From Pseudomonas nabeulensis (GTDB lineage Bacteria; Pseudomonadota; Gammaproteobacteria; Pseudomonadales; Pseudomonadaceae), in NCBI RefSeq assembly GCF_004682045.1, contig NZ_QUZT01000007.1, forward strand, positions 1 to 64,000: 64,000 nt of DNA. The letters run 5' to 3'. Of the stretch, positions 7,634-18,576 are shown one piece after another. The translations under genes and the position numbers were made by a program. The notes under the pieces are model-generated. The model ran no database searches and was not told the DNA's origin. It saw only the letters and a list, made by a program, of their open reading frames with translations. How positions within the stretch are numbered: position 1 is the stretch's first letter; the number at the start of each line of letters is the position of its first letter.

Positions 7634-8932
7634 ATGACCCATCGTATTATTATCGTCGGCGGCGGCGCCGGCGGCCTGGAGTTGGCTACCCGCCTGGGTA
7701 AGACTCTGGGCAAGCGCGGCACTGCCAGCATCACGCTGGTGGACGCCAACCTGACCCATATCTGGAAGCCCCTGCTGCACGAAGTGGCCGCCGGTTCGCT
7801 GAACTCTTCGGAAGACGAACTCAATTATGTCGCCCAAGCCAAATGGAACCACTTCGAGTTCCAACTGGGGCGCATGAGCGGGCTCGACCGTGAACAGAAG
7901 AAAATCCAACTGGCTGCCACCCTCGATGAAGAAGGCCGCGAACTGGTGCCCGCGCGCGTGCTGGGCTACGACAGCCTGGTGATCGCAGTCGGCAGTACTA
8001 CCAACGACTTCGGCACCGAGGGCGCGGCGCAACACTGTCTGTTCCTCGATACGCGCAAACAGGCCGAGCGCTTCCACCAGCAGTTGCTCAACCACTACCT
8101 GCGCGCCCACGCCGGGCAGACCGATGTAGAAGAAAAGATCAGCGTCGCCATCGTCGGCGCAGGTGCCACCGGCGTTGAGCTGGCGGCAGAGCTGCATAAC
8201 GCCGCCCATGAGCTCGCAGCTTACGGCCTGGACCGCATCAAGCCGGAAAACATGCACATCACCCTGATTGAGGCCGGCCCACGGGTGCTCCCTGCCCTGC
8301 CGGAACGTATCGGCGGGCCTGTGCATAAAACCCTGGAGAAACTTGGGGTGACGGTACTGACCAACTCGGCCGTCAGCGAAGTGACAGCCGACGCGTTGAT
8401 CACCAGCAGTGGCCAGGTGATTCCCGCCAGCCTCAAGGTATGGGCCGCCGGGATCCGTGCACCGGGCTTCCTCAAGGACATCGACGGCCTGGAAACCAAC
8501 CGCATCAACCAATTGCAGGTGTTGCCGACGCTGCAAACCACCCGCGATGAAAACATCTTCGCCTTTGGCGACTGCGCCGCCTGCCCGCAACCGGGCACCG
8601 ACCGCAACGTGCCGCCACGGGCCCAGGCGGCTCACCAGCAGGCTTCGTTGTTGGCAAAATCGTTGAAGCTGCGTATCGAGGGCAAGGACCTGCCGAGCTA
8701 CAAGTACACCGACTATGGCTCGCTGATTTCGTTGTCGCGTTTTTCCGCTGTGGGTAACTTAATGGGTAACCTGACCGGCAGCGTGATGCTGGAGGGATGG
8801 CTGGCGCGGATGTTTTATGTGTCGTTGTACCGCATGCACCAGATGGCGCTGTATGGGTTTTTCCGTACGGCCATGCTGATGCTGGGCAGCAAGATTGGGC
8901 GCGGGACTGAGCCGCGTCTCAAGCTGCACTAA
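7634..8932 (+). CDS. ndh: Type II NADH:quinone oxidoreductase
   Basis: This single-subunit, non-proton-pumping NADH dehydrogenase of 432 residues transfers electrons from NADH to quinone at the inner membrane. An FAD Rossmann motif GGGAGGLELA lies at residues 8-17, and the NADH-binding Rossmann motif VGAGATGVELAAEL near 172-186. The late FAD motif IFAFGDCAACPQPG and an amphipathic C-terminal membrane anchor are visible. The ATG at 7634 gives the family's usual N-terminus (MTHRIIIVGGG). It ends before a REPIN. Confidence 0.93.
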   Translation: MTHRIIIVGGGAGGLELATRLGKTLGKRGTASITLVDANLTHIWKPLLHEVAAGSLNSSEDELNYVAQAKWNHFEFQLGRMSGLDREQKKIQLAATLDEEGRELVPARVLGYDSLVIAVGSTTNDFGTEGAAQHCLFLDTRKQAERFHQQLLNHYLRAHAGQTDVEEKISVAIVGAGATGVELAAELHNAAHELAAYGLDRIKPENMHITLIEAGPRVLPALPERIGGPVHKTLEKLGVTVLTNSAVSEVTADALITSSGQVIPASLKVWAAGIRAPGFLKDIDGLETNRINQLQVLPTLQTTRDENIFAFGDCAACPQPGTDRNVPPRAQAAHQQASLLAKSLKLRIEGKDLPSYKYTDYGSLISLSRFSAVGNLMGNLTGSVMLEGWLARMFYVSLYRMHQMALYGFFRTAMLMLGSKIGRGTEPRLKLH

Positions 8933-8960
8933 CAGCATCGTCCCTGGAGAAACTCAATCA

Positions 8961-9053
8961 ATGTGGGAGGGGGCTTGCTCCCGATAGCGGTGGGTCAGTG
9001 GAATCATATACCACTGATACACCGTCATCGGGGGCAAGCCCCCTCCCACATTT
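8961..9053. repeat. REPIN (inverted REP pair)
   Basis: The arm GTGGGAGGGGGCTTGCTCCC at 8963 is answered by its inverse ending CCCCCTCCCACAT at about 9050, with a GATAGCGGTG...CACCGTCATC inner stem. Such pairs are extragenic palindromes mobilised by RAYT transposases; no RAYT gene is in this window. Confidence 0.9.
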
Positions 9054-9085
9054 GATCTCCAGTGGATTGGGAGTTTTTCACAGAC

Positions 9086-9122
9086 AAAAAAAATCCCCGT
9101 ATCTTTCGATACGAGGATTTTT
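9086..9122 (-). terminator. Rho-independent terminator after the tRNA cluster
   Basis: On the minus strand a stem AATCCTCGTATC / GATACGGGGATT with loop GAAA is followed by a run of eight T. It ends the minus-strand tRNA transcript. Confidence 0.88.
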
Positions 9123-9126
9123 AATA

Positions 9127-9203
9127 TGGTCGGGGTAGGGGGATTCGAACTCCCGACATCCTGCTCCCAAAGCAGGCGCGCTACCGGACTGCGCTATACC
9201 CCG
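9127..9203 (-). tRNA. tRNA-Pro (anticodon TGG), copy 1
   Basis: This is a 77-base cloverleaf with acceptor CGGGGTA paired to TACCCCG, anticodon loop TTTGGGA giving TGG, T arm GGGAGTTCGAATCCCCC and an encoded CCA. It is identical base for base to the copy at 9379-9455. A hairpin terminator lies between it and tRNA-Lys. Confidence 0.96.
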
Positions 9204-9205
9204 GT

Positions 9206-9233
9206 AAAAAAAAGGCGACCTTTCAGTCGCCTT
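9206..9233 (-). terminator. Hairpin with T-run between tRNA-Lys and distal tRNA-Pro
   Basis: On the minus strand AAGGCGAC-TGAAAG-GTCGCCTT is followed by a T-run directly before the last tRNA. It looks like an intrinsic terminator inside the cluster, which would attenuate the distal copy, or it may serve as a processing hairpin. Confidence 0.75.
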
Positions 9234-9297
9234 CTTCGATCAGCGCTTTTGGCCTCTGATCTTAAGATTCGATTCCAGCCTGAACTGGTCTCAAAAA

Positions 9298-9373
9298 TGG
9301 TGGGTCGTGTGGGATTCGAACCTACGACCAATTGGTTAAAAGCCAACTGCTCTACCAACTGAGCTAACGACCC
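9298..9373 (-). tRNA. tRNA-Lys (anticodon TTT)
   Basis: This is a 76-base cloverleaf: acceptor GGGTCGT with ACGACCC, anticodon loop CTTTTAA, T arm GTAGGTTCGAATCCCAC, CCA encoded. Confidence 0.96.
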
Positions 9374-9378
9374 AAATA

Positions 9379-9455
9379 TGGTCGGGGTAGGGGGATTCGA
9401 ACTCCCGACATCCTGCTCCCAAAGCAGGCGCGCTACCGGACTGCGCTATACCCCG
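9379..9455 (-). tRNA. tRNA-Pro (anticodon TGG), copy 2
   Basis: Sequence identical to 9127-9203 over all 77 bases, CCA included. It lies five bases after the 5' end of tRNA-Lys and nine before the 3' end of tRNA-Asn. Confidence 0.96.
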
Positions 9456-9464
9456 ATTTGAAAT

Positions 9465-9540
9465 TGGCTCCGTGACCAGGACTCGAACCTGGGACCCAAT
9501 GATTAACAGTCATTTGCTCTACCGACTGAGCTATCACGGA
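9465..9540 (-). tRNA. tRNA-Asn (anticodon GTT)
   Basis: This is a 76-base cloverleaf: acceptor TCCGTGA with TCACGGA, anticodon loop CTGTTAA, CCA encoded. It is promoter-proximal in the Asn-Pro-Lys-Pro cluster. Confidence 0.96.
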
Positions 9541-9630
9541 ACTACATATTTCAAATGTACAACTTCTACTGCGATGCAACCTTCTCTTCGAGTCTTCCGT
9601 ATCGCTACGTTGTCATGTCTGAGGCGCGCT

Positions 9631-9658
9631 ATTCTACAATCTTAAAAACCCCTGTCAA
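9631..9658 (-). promoter_or_regulatory. Promoter of the tRNA cluster
   Basis: On the minus strand a consensus -35 TTGACA (9653-9658) is 16 bases from TAGAAT (9631-9636). It is followed by the GC-rich discriminator AGCGCGCC, as expected for stringently controlled stable RNA genes. It lies about 85 bases before tRNA-Asn. Confidence 0.85.
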
Positions 9659-9790
9659 CCCTTTAAATTGCTTTTAAGACAATGATTTGCGCTTGTTTCT
9701 GATTTCTTCTTGGGGAGAAGAAACCCGTGGGCTGACGTTGTTGCGGGGCGCACTTTACAAGCCTTTTCCTTACAGTTCAACGCCCTATCG

Positions 9791-9827
9791 AAAAAAAAAG
9801 GCCCCGCAATGCGGGGCCTTCTTTTAT
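9791..9827 (-). terminator. Rho-independent terminator of clpB
   Basis: On the minus strand the stem AAGGCCCCGC / GCGGGGCCTT is followed by nine T, 18 bases after the clpB stop. Confidence 0.92.
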
Positions 9828-9844
9828 TGCGCCTCTGGCAGGCC

Positions 9845-12409
<2,565 letters not shown>

Positions 12410-12481
12410 TAGTCACCTTCCTTTTGAGCAGGCCGGAGCTATAAAACTTCCTGAATAGAGAAACCTGCCAGATACCCTTAT

Positions 12482-12509
12482 AGATGGGGTGGATTCTGGG
12501 AGTTTCAAG
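12482..12509 (-). promoter_or_regulatory. Sigma-32 (RpoH) heat-shock promoter of clpB
   Basis: On the minus strand CTTGAAA (12503-12509), 13 bases, CCCCATCT (12482-12489). This is an exact match to the sigma-32 consensus CTTGAAA-N11-16-CCCCATNT, about 75 bases upstream of the clpB ATG. Confidence 0.9.
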
Positions 12510-12539
12510 CGTCGGACAGTTGACGCAGGTCAGAAGAGT

Positions 12540-13265
12540 CTAGCGCTCAAGCCAGATAAGGGAGGCGAACCGACCCGTGCGAGGGCTGCGGCGGTAAGAA
12601 AAGAAGCGCGGGTCGGTCACGGTGCAGAAACCGCCACCATACACCGCGGTGACACCCCGTGCGGCCAGGCGCAGACGCGCCAGCTTATAGATGTCAGCCA
12701 TGAACTTGCCGGGATTGCGGCTTGGCACGAAGGCTTCGGCGCTGGCCGGCAGTTGCTGCATAAAGGCTTCACGCACTTCCGGGCCGACTTCAAAGGCTTG
12801 CGGGCCAATGGCCGGGCCCAGCCACACCAGAACATCGGCAGGCTCGGCGTCCAGGCTTTCATAAGCGGCTTCCAGCACGCCAGCCGCCAACCCACGCCAA
12901 CCGGCATGAGCGGCGGCGACGCGGGTGCCGGCACGGTTACAAAACAGTGCTGGCAAGCAATCGGCGGTCATGGACGTACAGGCGATGCCGGGGGTACTGG
13001 TCCAACTGCCATCGGCTTCGGCCGTTCGGCCTGGATCAGCCTCGACCACGGTCACACCGTGGACCTGGCGCAACCAGGCCGGTTGAATAGTGAAAGCATC
13101 ACTAAGACGGCGGCGATTCTCAAGGACAGCCTCCAGGCTGTCCTCGACATGATCGCCCAGGTTGAGGCTGTCGAACGGCGCCAGGCTGACGCCGCCCGCA
13201 CGGGTGGTGACGCAGGCTTTGACCTGAGCCGGCGCAGGCCAGTCAGGAATCAGCCAGTCACTCAT
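12540..13265 (-). CDS. pgeF: Peptidoglycan editing factor / multicopper polyphenol oxidase family (YfiH)
   Basis: This 241-residue member of the DUF152/LACC1 family has the conserved metal-site motifs WLRQVHG, TADCLPALF and AAHAGWRGL. E. coli PgeF removes L-Ser-containing muropeptides so that MurC errors do not persist; relatives cleave purine nucleosides. The ATG overlaps the rluD stop (ATGA) and clpB follows, the usual rluD-pgeF-clpB order. Confidence 0.93.
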   Translation of the reverse strand: MSDWLIPDWPAPAQVKACVTTRAGGVSLAPFDSLNLGDHVEDSLEAVLENRRRLSDAFTIQPAWLRQVHGVTVVEADPGRTAEADGSWTSTPGIACTSMTADCLPALFCNRAGTRVAAAHAGWRGLAAGVLEAAYESLDAEPADVLVWLGPAIGPQAFEVGPEVREAFMQQLPASAEAFVPSRNPGKFMADIYKLARLRLAARGVTAVYGGGFCTVTDPRFFSYRRSPRTGRFASLIWLER

Positions 13266-14224
13266 CCGATAAACGCCTCGCGATCCTGCTTGAGCAGCGA
13301 CAACAACCAGACCAGATCGTCCGGCAGTGGCGATTCCCAGCTCATCCGCTTACCGCTCGTCGGATGATCCAGTTCCAGGAAACGTGCATGCAGTGCCTGG
13401 CGCGGGAAATTCTTCAGCGATTCAACCATGGTCGCGCTAGCCGCCGGCGGAATGCGGAAGCGTCCACCGTAGGCCGGATCGCCGACCAACGGGAAGTTGA
13501 TGTGGGCCATGTGCACGCGAATCTGGTGGGTACGGCCGGTTTCCAGCTTGACCCGCACGTGGGTGTGGGAGCGGAAACGCTCGAGCACACGGTAGTGGCT
13601 CACCGCCTGCTTGCCGCCTTCCATCACCGCCATACGCTGGCGTTGCTGGCCGTGGCGACCGATTGGGGCGTTGATCTTGCCACCCGCCACCACGACGCCG
13701 ATCACGATGCACTCGTAGATCCGGCTGACGCTGCGGCTCTGCAGTTGTGTGACCAACTGCGTCTGCGCCTGAATGGTCTTGGCCACCACCATCAAGCCGG
13801 TGGTGTCCTTATCCAGACGGTGCACGATGCCGCAGCGCGGCACATTGATGATGTCCGGCACGTGGTGCAGCAAGGCATTGAGCAAGGTGCCATCAGCGTG
13901 CCCGGCCGCCGGGTGAACCACCAGGCCTGCGGGTTTGTTGATGACCAGGATGTCGTCGTCTTCATAGACGATGTCCAGCTCGATGTCCTGGGCGACCCAT
14001 TCTCCCTGGGCTTCCTGCTCGGCAGTCAGCTCAAGAATCGCACCACCATGGACTATGTCTCGCGGGCGGATAACCGCTCCATCCACAGTCAGGCGGCCGT
14101 CTTTGATCCAGGCGGAAAGGCGCGAGCGCGAGTGCTCAGCGAATAATTGTGCGGCGACTTGATCGAGGCGTTGGCCGCCCAATTCGGACGGCACCTCTGC
14201 GCGAAGTTCAATTTTATCGGACAT
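13262..14224 (-). CDS. rluD: 23S rRNA pseudouridine(1911/1915/1917) synthase
   Basis: The protein has 320 residues: an N-terminal S4 RNA-binding domain (about 16-75), then the RluA-family catalytic domain with HRLDKDTTGLM at 135-145, in which Asp138 is the nucleophile. It modifies helix 69 of 23S rRNA. It is divergent from bamD, an arrangement conserved in gammaproteobacteria, and precedes pgeF with a four-base overlap. Confidence 0.96.
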   Translation of the reverse strand: MSDKIELRAEVPSELGGQRLDQVAAQLFAEHSRSRLSAWIKDGRLTVDGAVIRPRDIVHGGAILELTAEQEAQGEWVAQDIELDIVYEDDDILVINKPAGLVVHPAAGHADGTLLNALLHHVPDIINVPRCGIVHRLDKDTTGLMVVAKTIQAQTQLVTQLQSRSVSRIYECIVIGVVVAGGKINAPIGRHGQQRQRMAVMEGGKQAVSHYRVLERFRSHTHVRVKLETGRTHQIRVHMAHINFPLVGDPAYGGRFRIPPAASATMVESLKNFPRQALHARFLELDHPTSGKRMSWESPLPDDLVWLLSLLKQDREAFIG

Positions 14225-14373
14225 GCTCAGACTAGGCGTGGCACAGCCTTTGGTTTCGGCTGCGCGCTTGTGGTTAAATACGGCGTCTTTTGCCCCGTGG
14301 CTTTCAACGGGGCGCTCATCATAACAGGACGGCCCCGCCCAAGACAGCGGCCGTCATAGGGACGCAAGCCGCC

Positions 14374-15399
14374 ATGCAAGTGAAACACCTGCTGCTGATC
14401 GCCATCCTCGCCATGACTGCTGCTTGCTCGTCAACAAAGGAAGTCGTCGACGAAAACCTGAGCGAAGTCGAGTTGTACCAACAGGCTCAGAAAGACTTGG
14501 ACAATAATAGCTTCACCAGCGCCACAGCGAAGCTGAAGGCCCTGGAGTCGCGTTATCCGTTCGGCCGCTACGCCGACCAGGCCCAACTTGAGTTGATCTA
14601 CGCCAACTACAAGAACGCCGAGCCGGAAGCCGCCAAGTCTGCCGCCGAGCGTTTTATCCGCCTGCACCCGCAACACCCGAACGTGGACTACGCCTACTAT
14701 ATGAAGGGCCTGACCTCGTTCGACCAGGACGTTGGCCTGCTGGCGCGCTTCCTGCCGCTGGACATGACCAAGCGTGACCCGGGTGCTGCCCGCGACTCCT
14801 ACAACGAGTTCGCCCAGCTGACCAGCCGCTACCCCAACAGCCGCTACGCGCCGGACGCCAAGCAGCGCATGATCTACCTGCGCAACCTGCTGGCCTCCTA
14901 CGAGATCCACGTGGCTGACTACTACCTGACCCGTCAGGCCTACGTCGCCGCCGCCAACCGTGGCCGCTATGTAGTTGAAAACTTCCAGGAAACCCCTTCC
15001 GTGGGTGACGGCCTGGCCGTGATGACCGAGGCTTACCAGCGTCTGCACCTGGACGAGCTGGCCGCCACCAGCCTGGAAACCCTGAAACTCAACTACCCGG
15101 ATCACCCAAGCCTGAAAGACGGCCAGTTCGTACCTCAGGTCGCCGAAGCGGACAACCGCTCGTGGCTGAGCAAGTACACCTTGGGCCTGATCGAATCCCG
15201 TCCACCGCTGCCGCCGGGTGAAACCCGCGCGAACCAGGACGTGATCAAGCAGTTCCAGGACGCGAAAGACGCCATCCCTTCGGACCTCAAGCCGCACGAC
15301 GAGAACGGCGACGTGATCGAAGAAGAAGAGCCGCAAGCCCTGGGCAACAACCAGGACCGCTCGTGGTTCAGCTACATGACCTTCGGTGTGTTCGACTGA
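14374..15399 (+). CDS. bamD: Outer-membrane assembly lipoprotein BamD
   Basis: This is the essential lipoprotein partner of BamA in beta-barrel insertion. The start at 14374 gives [20 protein letters not shown], a lipoprotein signal with Cys18 in a TAAC lipobox. TPR-like repeats ([43 protein letters not shown]) fill the first 250 residues. At 341 residues it is about 95 longer than E. coli BamD because of an acidic C-terminal tail ([16 protein letters not shown]), as in other pseudomonads. A terminator follows. Confidence 0.96.
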   Translation: MQVKHLLLIAILAMTAACSSTKEVVDENLSEVELYQQAQKDLDNNSFTSATAKLKALESRYPFGRYADQAQLELIYANYKNAEPEAAKSAAERFIRLHPQHPNVDYAYYMKGLTSFDQDVGLLARFLPLDMTKRDPGAARDSYNEFAQLTSRYPNSRYAPDAKQRMIYLRNLLASYEIHVADYYLTRQAYVAAANRGRYVVENFQETPSVGDGLAVMTEAYQRLHLDELAATSLETLKLNYPDHPSLKDGQFVPQVAEADNRSWLSKYTLGLIESRPPLPPGETRANQDVIKQFQDAKDAIPSDLKPHDENGDVIEEEEPQALGNNQDRSWFSYMTFGVFD

Positions 15400-15416
15400 T
15401 ATCTGTCGGTGCAACG

Positions 15417-15449
15417 CAAAAAGGGAGCCCCTCGGGGCTCCCTTTTTTG
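15417..15449. terminator. Rho-independent terminator of bamD
   Basis: GGGAGCCCC-TC-GGGGCTCCC flanked by A-run and T-run, 18 bases after the bamD stop. It could act on both strands. Confidence 0.9.
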
Positions 15450-15527
15450 TGGGCAAGCATTATTGCGCTGTGCGCCTGCAATGTCCTTGGCTAAACTGGC
15501 GCATTCCTTGTCGAGAAGCTCACCCTC

Positions 15528-15761
15528 ATGGTTCGTCTACTGTTCTGGATTGCTGTTATTGCCGCTGCGGTATGGTTTTGGCGCAAATTCAAAAGCCCGG
15601 CCGCCAAGCAGCAACGCACCAGCGAGCCCGGCGCCGCGTTGATGGTGCGTTGCGCCCACTGCGGCGTGCATCTGCCGCAGGATCGCGCCTTGAGCTCACG
15701 CCAGGAGTGGTACTGCACCCAGGCGCACCTGGAGCAGGGGCCGAAGTCTATCCAGCGTTGA
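15528..15761 (+). CDS. PP0621 family zinc-ribbon-like protein
   Basis: The 77-residue protein has one N-terminal transmembrane helix (LLFWIAVIAAAVWFW), a short basic linker and a cytoplasmic part with CAHCGVHLPQD and a later WYCTQAH, a Cys/His set that could bind a metal. It resembles the PP0621 family of pseudomonads; function unknown. Its 3' end overlaps the convergent thiO stop by 14 bases. Confidence 0.75.
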   Translation: MVRLLFWIAVIAAAVWFWRKFKSPAAKQQRTSEPGAALMVRCAHCGVHLPQDRALSSRQEWYCTQAHLEQGPKSIQR

Positions 15762-16857
15762 TCCGACCTTCGGGCGCATAAGGTGTAGGGTCGATAATCG
15801 GCGCCTGCCCCAGCAATAGGTCTGCAAACAGCTGGCAGGACGCTGGCGCAAGCACCAGGCCATTGCGGTAATGCCCGCAATTGAGCCAAAGGCCTTTATA
15901 ACCGGGTACTTCGCCAATATAGGGAATGCCCTCCGGTGAGCCCGGCCGCAAACCAGCCCAATGCCCCACCACTTCGGCATCAGCCAGGGCGGGAATCAAC
16001 TCTACCGCCGAGGCCTTGAGGCTTTCCAGCGCAGATTCGGTAGGCGTCTTGTCGAAGCCCTCATGTTCCAGGGTGCTACCGATCAGGATGTGTCCGTCAC
16101 GCCGGGGAATCGCATAACGTCCCTTCGCCAGCACCATGCTCGACAAAAAGTCTGAAGCGCATTTGTACAGGATCATCTGGCCTTTAACCGGCTCCACCGG
16201 CAGTGCCAGGCCCAACGTACCGAGCAACTCACCACTCCAGGCCCCCGCCGCCAACACGACCTGATCACCGCGGATCGATCCTTGCGACGTATTCACCCCC
16301 ACCACACGGTCGCCCTCCAGGACGAACCCGGTCACTTGGCACTGCTCGTGAATCGTCACGCCTGGCAACGCCAACAGTGCCGCCTTGAGGGATTTGACCA
16401 GACGAGGATTGCGCACATTGGCCACATTGGCCATGTAGATCGCTTGGGAGTAACCGCCGCCCAGCACCGGCACCGCGTCATGGGCGGCCGAGACATCCAC
16501 CTTGCTCAGCGGCCGGCCTTCACGGGCAGCCCAGGCCAGTGCTTCGGCTTCATCATCCAGGTCCAGCCAATACAGCCCGGTAGTGTGAACCTCGGGATCG
16601 ACACCCGTGGCCGCAAACAAGCGCGCCGCCAATTGCGGGTAAAAATCCTGGGACCAATGGGCCAACGCAGTGACCGCCGGGCTGTAGCGCCACGGATACA
16701 GCGGCGAAACAATGCCACCGCCAGCCCAGGATGACTCCTGCCCCAGCCCTGCGCGCTCCAGCAAGGCAACTGTCTGCCCCCGAGAGGCCAGGTTGAACGC
16801 CGTCAACAAGCCGATGACCCCGCCACCGACAATCACTACCTGCTGTTGCTCTGCCAT
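15748..16857 (-). CDS. thiO: Glycine oxidase
   Basis: This FAD enzyme of the DAO family oxidises glycine to iminoglycine for the thiazole part of thiamine. The start at 16857 gives MAEQQQVVIVGGGVIGLLTAFNLA, the family's N-terminus with the FAD Rossmann motif; 369 residues. A SSWAGGGIVSPLYPWRYS segment and C-terminal GLRPGSPEGIPYIGEVPG and NCGHYRNGLVLAPAS motifs are typical. An in-frame ATG at 16920, overlapping the pilE stop as ATGATGA, could instead give a longer form by coupling; I prefer the shorter. It is cotranscribed behind the minor pilins. Confidence 0.9.
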   Translation of the reverse strand: MAEQQQVVIVGGGVIGLLTAFNLASRGQTVALLERAGLGQESSWAGGGIVSPLYPWRYSPAVTALAHWSQDFYPQLAARLFAATGVDPEVHTTGLYWLDLDDEAEALAWAAREGRPLSKVDVSAAHDAVPVLGGGYSQAIYMANVANVRNPRLVKSLKAALLALPGVTIHEQCQVTGFVLEGDRVVGVNTSQGSIRGDQVVLAAGAWSGELLGTLGLALPVEPVKGQMILYKCASDFLSSMVLAKGRYAIPRRDGHILIGSTLEHEGFDKTPTESALESLKASAVELIPALADAEVVGHWAGLRPGSPEGIPYIGEVPGYKGLWLNCGHYRNGLVLAPASCQLFADLLLGQAPIIDPTPYAPEGRINAG

Positions 16858-16919
16858 CATTTGATCCAGCCGAAAAATAGGAACAAGCGCACCCGGCGCC
16901 CAGTCGTCCAGCACTCTCA

Positions 16920-17321
16920 TCATTGCCCCCAGCACAGCTTGCGCGACACGTCAGGTGCAGCACCTGGGTTGGCCCGCGCGCCGGCGCTGGTGAGGCTGAA
17001 TTCGCCGCAAGGATCACCGGCCATCACCGACTCGACGACCGGCGAGGCCAGCAGATGAAAATCCTGGGGGTTCAATGCTGCGGTGATTCTATAGCGATCA
17101 TTGCCCGCGCTGACGCCGCCTGCATCAATAAAAGTGCCGTTCCTCGTATAAAAGCGCTCCAGCACCTGAGCCTGCTCGGTCAGCAGCCCGACAATTTCCG
17201 TGCGATAGACCTTTTTCATGTGAGCGATGTATCCGGGGTAAGCGATCCCGGCCAACAGCGCAATAATCGCCACGGCGATCAGTAACTCGATCAGGGTAAA
17301 GCCCTGGCATTCCTTGCCCAT
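16920..17321 (-). CDS. pilE: Minor type IV pilin PilE
   Basis: This is a 133-residue prepilin: leader MGKECQG, then FTLIELLIAVAIIALLAGIAYPGYIAHMKK with Glu5, and two C-terminal-half cysteines (DPCGEF...KLCWG). The ATG at 17321 has GGAG 8 bases upstream; another ATG at 17327 is too close to it. It is probably the pilus-priming minor pilin. It follows pilX with about 12 bases between, with no pilY1 or pilY2. Confidence 0.88.
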   Translation of the reverse strand: MGKECQGFTLIELLIAVAIIALLAGIAYPGYIAHMKKVYRTEIVGLLTEQAQVLERFYTRNGTFIDAGGVSAGNDRYRITAALNPQDFHLLASPVVESVMAGDPCGEFSLTSAGARANPGAAPDVSRKLCWGQ

Positions 17322-17333
17322 TCCCATTGCTCC

Positions 17334-17864
17334 TTATTGAAGTTGTCGCCATGCCACGCGTCGAAACCGCACGCCGCCCTCTGCCTCCACCTGCGCGTAC
17401 AGACTTTCCAAGACCGTACGCGACTGACCACTCAGCCCCACCGACGTCACCCGGTACAACATGGCCGGGGTTTGAACGGGTGAATTGACCAGCCCCAAGG
17501 CTGGCCCCAGAGACTGAATAGCGTAGAGACCGCCCTTAAGCCCAACCCATGCAATACCTGAAACTGGATTCACCCCGGCGCCCATCACCGTAAATGCCTC
17601 AGCCGGCGGCGCGCAGGCAATCATCGACGGGCACAATGGCAACGCTGCAGATGTACGCCGCACACTCGTCTCCCCCTGCCTCAGACCGCTCTCGGCACTT
17701 TGAAATGACTGGTTCCCATGCCAGAGGCTGCCGGCCATTTTTTGCTGGGTAAAAGCACCTTGCATTGATGACAGCCCCATCAGCGATAACAACAGTAAGA
17801 ACACAAGGCTGATCAGCAGGACCATGCCCGCCTGCCCCATGGAATCTGTCTTGATAACTACCAT
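17334..17864 (-). CDS. pilX: Minor pilin PilX
   Basis: The 176-residue protein has a leader ending QAG and then MVLLISLVFLLLLSLMGLSSMQG, the PilX_N pattern, in which the usual FTLIE is replaced by xVLL. A GGNQSFQSAESGLRQGE-like segment follows, typical of PilX. GGGGTAGGGC precedes the ATG at 17864. It works with PilV, PilW and PilE in pilus initiation. It lies seven bases after pilW. Confidence 0.85.
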   Translation of the reverse strand: MVVIKTDSMGQAGMVLLISLVFLLLLSLMGLSSMQGAFTQQKMAGSLWHGNQSFQSAESGLRQGETSVRRTSAALPLCPSMIACAPPAEAFTVMGAGVNPVSGIAWVGLKGGLYAIQSLGPALGLVNSPVQTPAMLYRVTSVGLSGQSRTVLESLYAQVEAEGGVRFRRVAWRQLQ

Positions 17865-17871
17865 GGCCGCC

Positions 17872-18576
17872 CTACCCCAAACGGTTTCGCAACGCCGCGA
17901 CGACGCTGTAGGTTTGGTCCCTGACCCGCCTGTCCGGATCCTGCAAGGTCATCTTGATACGCACAGTGCGTATCAAAGCCCCATCGGCCGGGCTGGTGTC
18001 GTAGCGCACCACGGCGGCTGATGTCGACGTGGCCGCCACGCCAAAACTGATATCGAACGCCTGCACGTTATCCAGCAACACCGTTTTGGCGGGAGTGGCA
18101 GGCGTACTGAGCTTCAACTGGCCCGATTCGAAGGTGTAAGTCAGCTGGCGTATTGCAAAACGTAGCTGCCCAGGGGCTGGCACAGGTGAATGCCCAGCGT
18201 AGGCCTGGGCGACTCTCAAGCAGTCGGACAGCACTGTCCAATCAGGCCTGCCCCCGCCGTCGGCGTCAGCCGTTACCAACGTCAATGCTTTTGAACTGCC
18301 TCCATCGCTCCAGCTCACGGGCTGGTCAAATACCACGGGGGCATTGTCGATAAAGGCCGTCGCCTGGCAGCCAAACATGCCAGCCTGGCGGATATCCCGG
18401 ATCATCTTGCCAAGGGCAAAGCGCGCATCATCCTGCAGCGCCATTGCCGCCTGCTGGCTTAAATGGGTCGCTCGCGAGCTGATCGTCACTTGACTGACCC
18501 CGAGCATCAGCACCAGGCCAAGAGCCATGGCGAGCAACAACTCCAGCAGACTGAAACCTCGCGCATCGCACCTCAT
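17872..18576 (-). CDS. pilW: Minor pilin PilW
   Basis: The 234-residue protein has leader MRCDARG, then FSLLELLLAMALGLVLMLGVSQV with Glu5, and a large C-terminal beta-rich domain with cysteines near GMFGCQATAF and LSDCLRVA. It matches PilW in place and size. The ATG overlaps the pilV stop (ATGA). Confidence 0.88.
   Translation of the reverse strand: MRCDARGFSLLELLLAMALGLVLMLGVSQVTISSRATHLSQQAAMALQDDARFALGKMIRDIRQAGMFGCQATAFIDNAPVVFDQPVSWSDGGSSKALTLVTADADGGGRPDWTVLSDCLRVAQAYAGHSPVPAPGQLRFAIRQLTYTFESGQLKLSTPATPAKTVLLDNVQAFDISFGVAATSTSAAVVRYDTSPADGALIRTVRIKMTLQDPDRRVRDQTYSVVAALRNRLG

Larger units (their letters stand above)
9541..9844. other. Gene-free region between tRNA-Asn and clpB
   Basis: This gap is AT-rich for this genome. 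It holds the tRNA promoter (9631-9658), a perfect 8-bp inverted repeat TTTCTTCT-TGGGG-AGAAGAAA at 9703-9723 of unknown role, and the clpB terminator (9791-9827). I see no coding sequence. Confidence 0.6.

Noticed and set aside
16858..16935. Longer N-terminus for thiO
   Set aside because: The extra residues do not resemble the family; the FAD motif begins a few residues after the ATG at 16857. Coupled initiation at 16920 is not excluded.
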